Assembly (NCBI GenBank): GCA_030665925.1
Contig: DAOUYX010000071.1
Location: 1 to 7,607 of the forward strand
DNA: 7,607 bases
Direction: 5' to 3'
Origin: Methanosarcinales archaeon
GTDB taxonomy: Archaea > Halobacteriota > Syntropharchaeia > Alkanophagales > Methanospirareceae
Numbering within the stretch: the first letter of the stretch is position 1; each line of letters begins with the position of its first letter. This document shows positions 6,517 through 7,607 of this stretch, piece after piece. A program made the position numbers and the translations under genes. A model generated the notes under the pieces. The model searched no databases and had not been told where the DNA came from. It saw nothing but the letters and a program-made list of their open reading frames with translations.

Positions 6517-6807
6517 TCATATATTGACTCCAGCCAGTATCCGAAGTCTCCTATCCCAGACATCCAAACCCTTCTTTGCCGCAAACCAATCAAAGTAGTC
6601 GTCCCTGTCATCTAACTCACCGGATTCCAGCTTATCCATGAACTCATCAGAACTCATCCCATATTCTTTTTCAAATCGCTCGCATGCACTCATATACTTT
6701 TTTTTCTTATATGAGGCTAAATGAGCATCCCTTATCAGTGCTGACTTTATGATGCTACTTACCCCCTGCACCGGATACTCCTTCTTAATATCAATTTTCA
6801 TTGCCAT
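6517..6807 (-). CDS. Antitoxin-like small protein (orphaned partner of a toxin)
   Basis: This 96-residue soluble protein is intact from ATG 6807 (an ATG at 6801 gives MKIDIKKEYP). AGAGGTG about ten bases upstream is a reasonable ribosome binding site. It is charged and mostly helical: a short beta-like N-terminus (KIDIKKEYPVQG), a helix with SSIIKSALIRDAHLASYKKK, then FEKEYGMSSDEFMDKLESG and acidic ELDDRDDYFDWFAAKKGLDVW before RRLRILAGV. From memory this pattern (Y-x-V-x-G, then YGMSSxEF, then FFxWxAxK, end LxGV) is that of archaeal antitoxins encoded just before DUF6516-type toxins. The stop overlaps a would-be toxin ATG, as expected for such pairs, but the toxin is reduced to a tail. The antitoxin role is inferred from family resemblance and context. 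Confidence 0.7.
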   Translation of the reverse strand: MAMKIDIKKEYPVQGVSSIIKSALIRDAHLASYKKKKYMSACERFEKEYGMSSDEFMDKLESGELDDRDDYFDWFAAKKGLDVWDRRLRILAGVNI

Positions 6808-6874
6808 TTTGGTTTGACACCTCTATTAATCTTTAATCGTATCTATACTTTTAGCCTATATTCCGCGCATATTG

Positions 6875-6882
6875 ATATAAAT
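6875..6882 (-). promoter_or_regulatory. TATA-like box for the antitoxin-like gene
   Basis: The minus strand reads ATTTATAT about 70 bases before ATG 6807. Transcription starting some 25 bases downstream would leave a leader of about 45 bases that includes the AGAGGTG ribosome binding site. The surround is very A/T-rich, so other boxes are possible. Confidence 0.35.
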
Positions 6883-6908
6883 TATCTCTAAATTTTAATT
6901 TTAATGCA

Positions 6909-6917
6909 TAACTTTAA
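6909..6917 (+). promoter_or_regulatory. TATA-like box and ribosome binding site upstream of the IS1634-type relic
   Basis: CTTTAAATA lies about 75 bases before ATG 6989, and AGGTGG at 6979-6984 lies four bases before it. They look like the original promoter and start region of the transposase. The promoter diverges from that of the antitoxin-like gene. Confidence 0.35.
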
Positions 6918-6988
6918 ATAAGGGGCTTTTCTTATCGCCATTTCGAGCTGTGATGTTTATGATTACATCATCATATGCAGGTGGGCTA

Positions 6989-7607
6989 ATGAGTTCGGTA
7001 GAGTATAGCAGTAAAAACATGGACCATCCTGGCATAGTAGCCATGGTATGCAGGGAGATAGATCTATCGGGCGAGATTGACAGGATCGTGGGCGTGGATC
7101 CACGCCAGAAAGTGACTTGCGGTGAAGCTGCCAATGCGTACAATGAGTACGGAGGACGATTCTTCCACAACGACAGACACCACCACGATGAGCTTTCAAG
7201 GGGAATACAAGCATGAAGAAGGCGACCTGGACGCTAGCTATCCCAATAAAAATAACTCGAGGCTTCTCCAAGGACCACAGAACAGACCTGACCTGAAGCA
7301 ATTCGTCATTTCTCTCTCTGGTCGTCGGATGATTTGCCCGTTTTTATTTATACACGCTTTAAGCGGCAATGCCTCTGATAAGAATCATTTCAGAGAGATA
7401 GTGAAAGAATATAAATGGTGCTTCCCTGCAACTGATAGAAAACCGAAGAAGGAAAAGATGAGAAGCACCGCACTCAATGGGTACCGGCTGTTTAGCACAG
7501 AGGTGGAATACGGCGGTGTAAAACAGCGATGGGTAGGCTTTTATCAGATAAAGGCAGACTTCGAGGAGGATGAAGGTGCAATAAAGAGGGAAATGCTAAG
7601 GAGGGGG
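6989..7607 (+). pseudogene. Degenerate IS1634-type (IS4 superfamily) transposase, running off the right edge
   Basis: The N-terminal part from ATG 6989 reads SSKNMDHPGIVAMVCREIDL and GVDPRQKVTCGEA, the typical start of IS1634-type transposases (DHLGIVAG..REIG..). AGGTGG just upstream supports 6989 over GTG 6950. After GEA (about 7130) more than 100 family residues are missing and the frame goes straight to FFHND, the first catalytic Asp region. A duplicated GACA at 7172-7179 breaks the frame; beyond it TTTMSFQGEYKHEEGD continues. Two further compensating shifts surround ITRGFSKDHR (7252-7281), then RPDLKQFVISL, ALSGNASDKNHFREIVK and, after another apparent deletion, NGYRLFSTEVEYGGVKQRW and FEEDEGAIKREMLRR. 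The last frame is open at the window edge. With so many lesions it cannot make an active enzyme. The right end of the element is not in the window. Confidence 0.8.

Noticed and set aside
6950..6988. GTG 6950 or ATG 6953 as start of the right-hand transposase
   Set aside because: Family resemblance begins after ATG 6989, which has a well-placed AGGTGG; the extra N-terminal residues match nothing.
6901..7301. Two minus-strand open frames over the right-hand transposase
   Set aside because: They are antisense to recognisable IS1634-type transposase sequence.

Overview
The window looks archaeal, most likely from a methanogen or ANME-type euryarchaeon (inference). The reasons are TATA-like boxes 23-27 bases upstream of start codons with little or no leader, a membrane-anchored winged-helix regulator of archaeal type, a remnant of a surface protein with an archaeal-style C-terminal membrane anchor, and relics of IS elements common in archaeal genomes. 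No rRNA, tRNA or CRISPR array was seen.

All intact genes lie on the minus strand. The right part of the left half, read from 5163 down to 1, holds four genes in one direction: an alpha/beta hydrolase (5163-4339), a 919-residue P2-type cation-pumping ATPase (4279-1520), a one-pass membrane protein with an extracytoplasmic N-terminal domain and a cytoplasmic winged helix (1478-519), and a secreted protein (433 to the window edge) that is cut off by the window. TATA-like boxes before the hydrolase, ATPase and regulator suggest separate, nearly leaderless transcripts. The secreted-protein gene instead has a strong Shine-Dalgarno sequence and is preceded by five copies of a TCGTTC/GAACGA hexamer, which may be an operator. 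The regulator next door is the obvious candidate to bind it, but this is inference.

From about 5340 to the right end the window is a graveyard of accessory DNA: an 88-residue unknown gene whose start lies in an IS5-type transposase relic; that relic (two frameshifts, an internal deletion, missing ends); the C-terminal end of a choice-of-anchor-type surface protein, broken by a one-base frameshift and cut off by a perfect 9-bp hairpin; an intact antitoxin-like gene whose presumed toxin partner survives only as a tail of about 31 codons; and a degenerate IS1634-type transposase running off the right edge, with at least three frame changes and internal deletions.

No new multi-gene system is convincingly visible. 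The most useful leads are the repeated hexamer next to a membrane-bound regulator, the toxin deletion scar behind an intact antitoxin gene, and the unusual ion-site residues of the ATPase.
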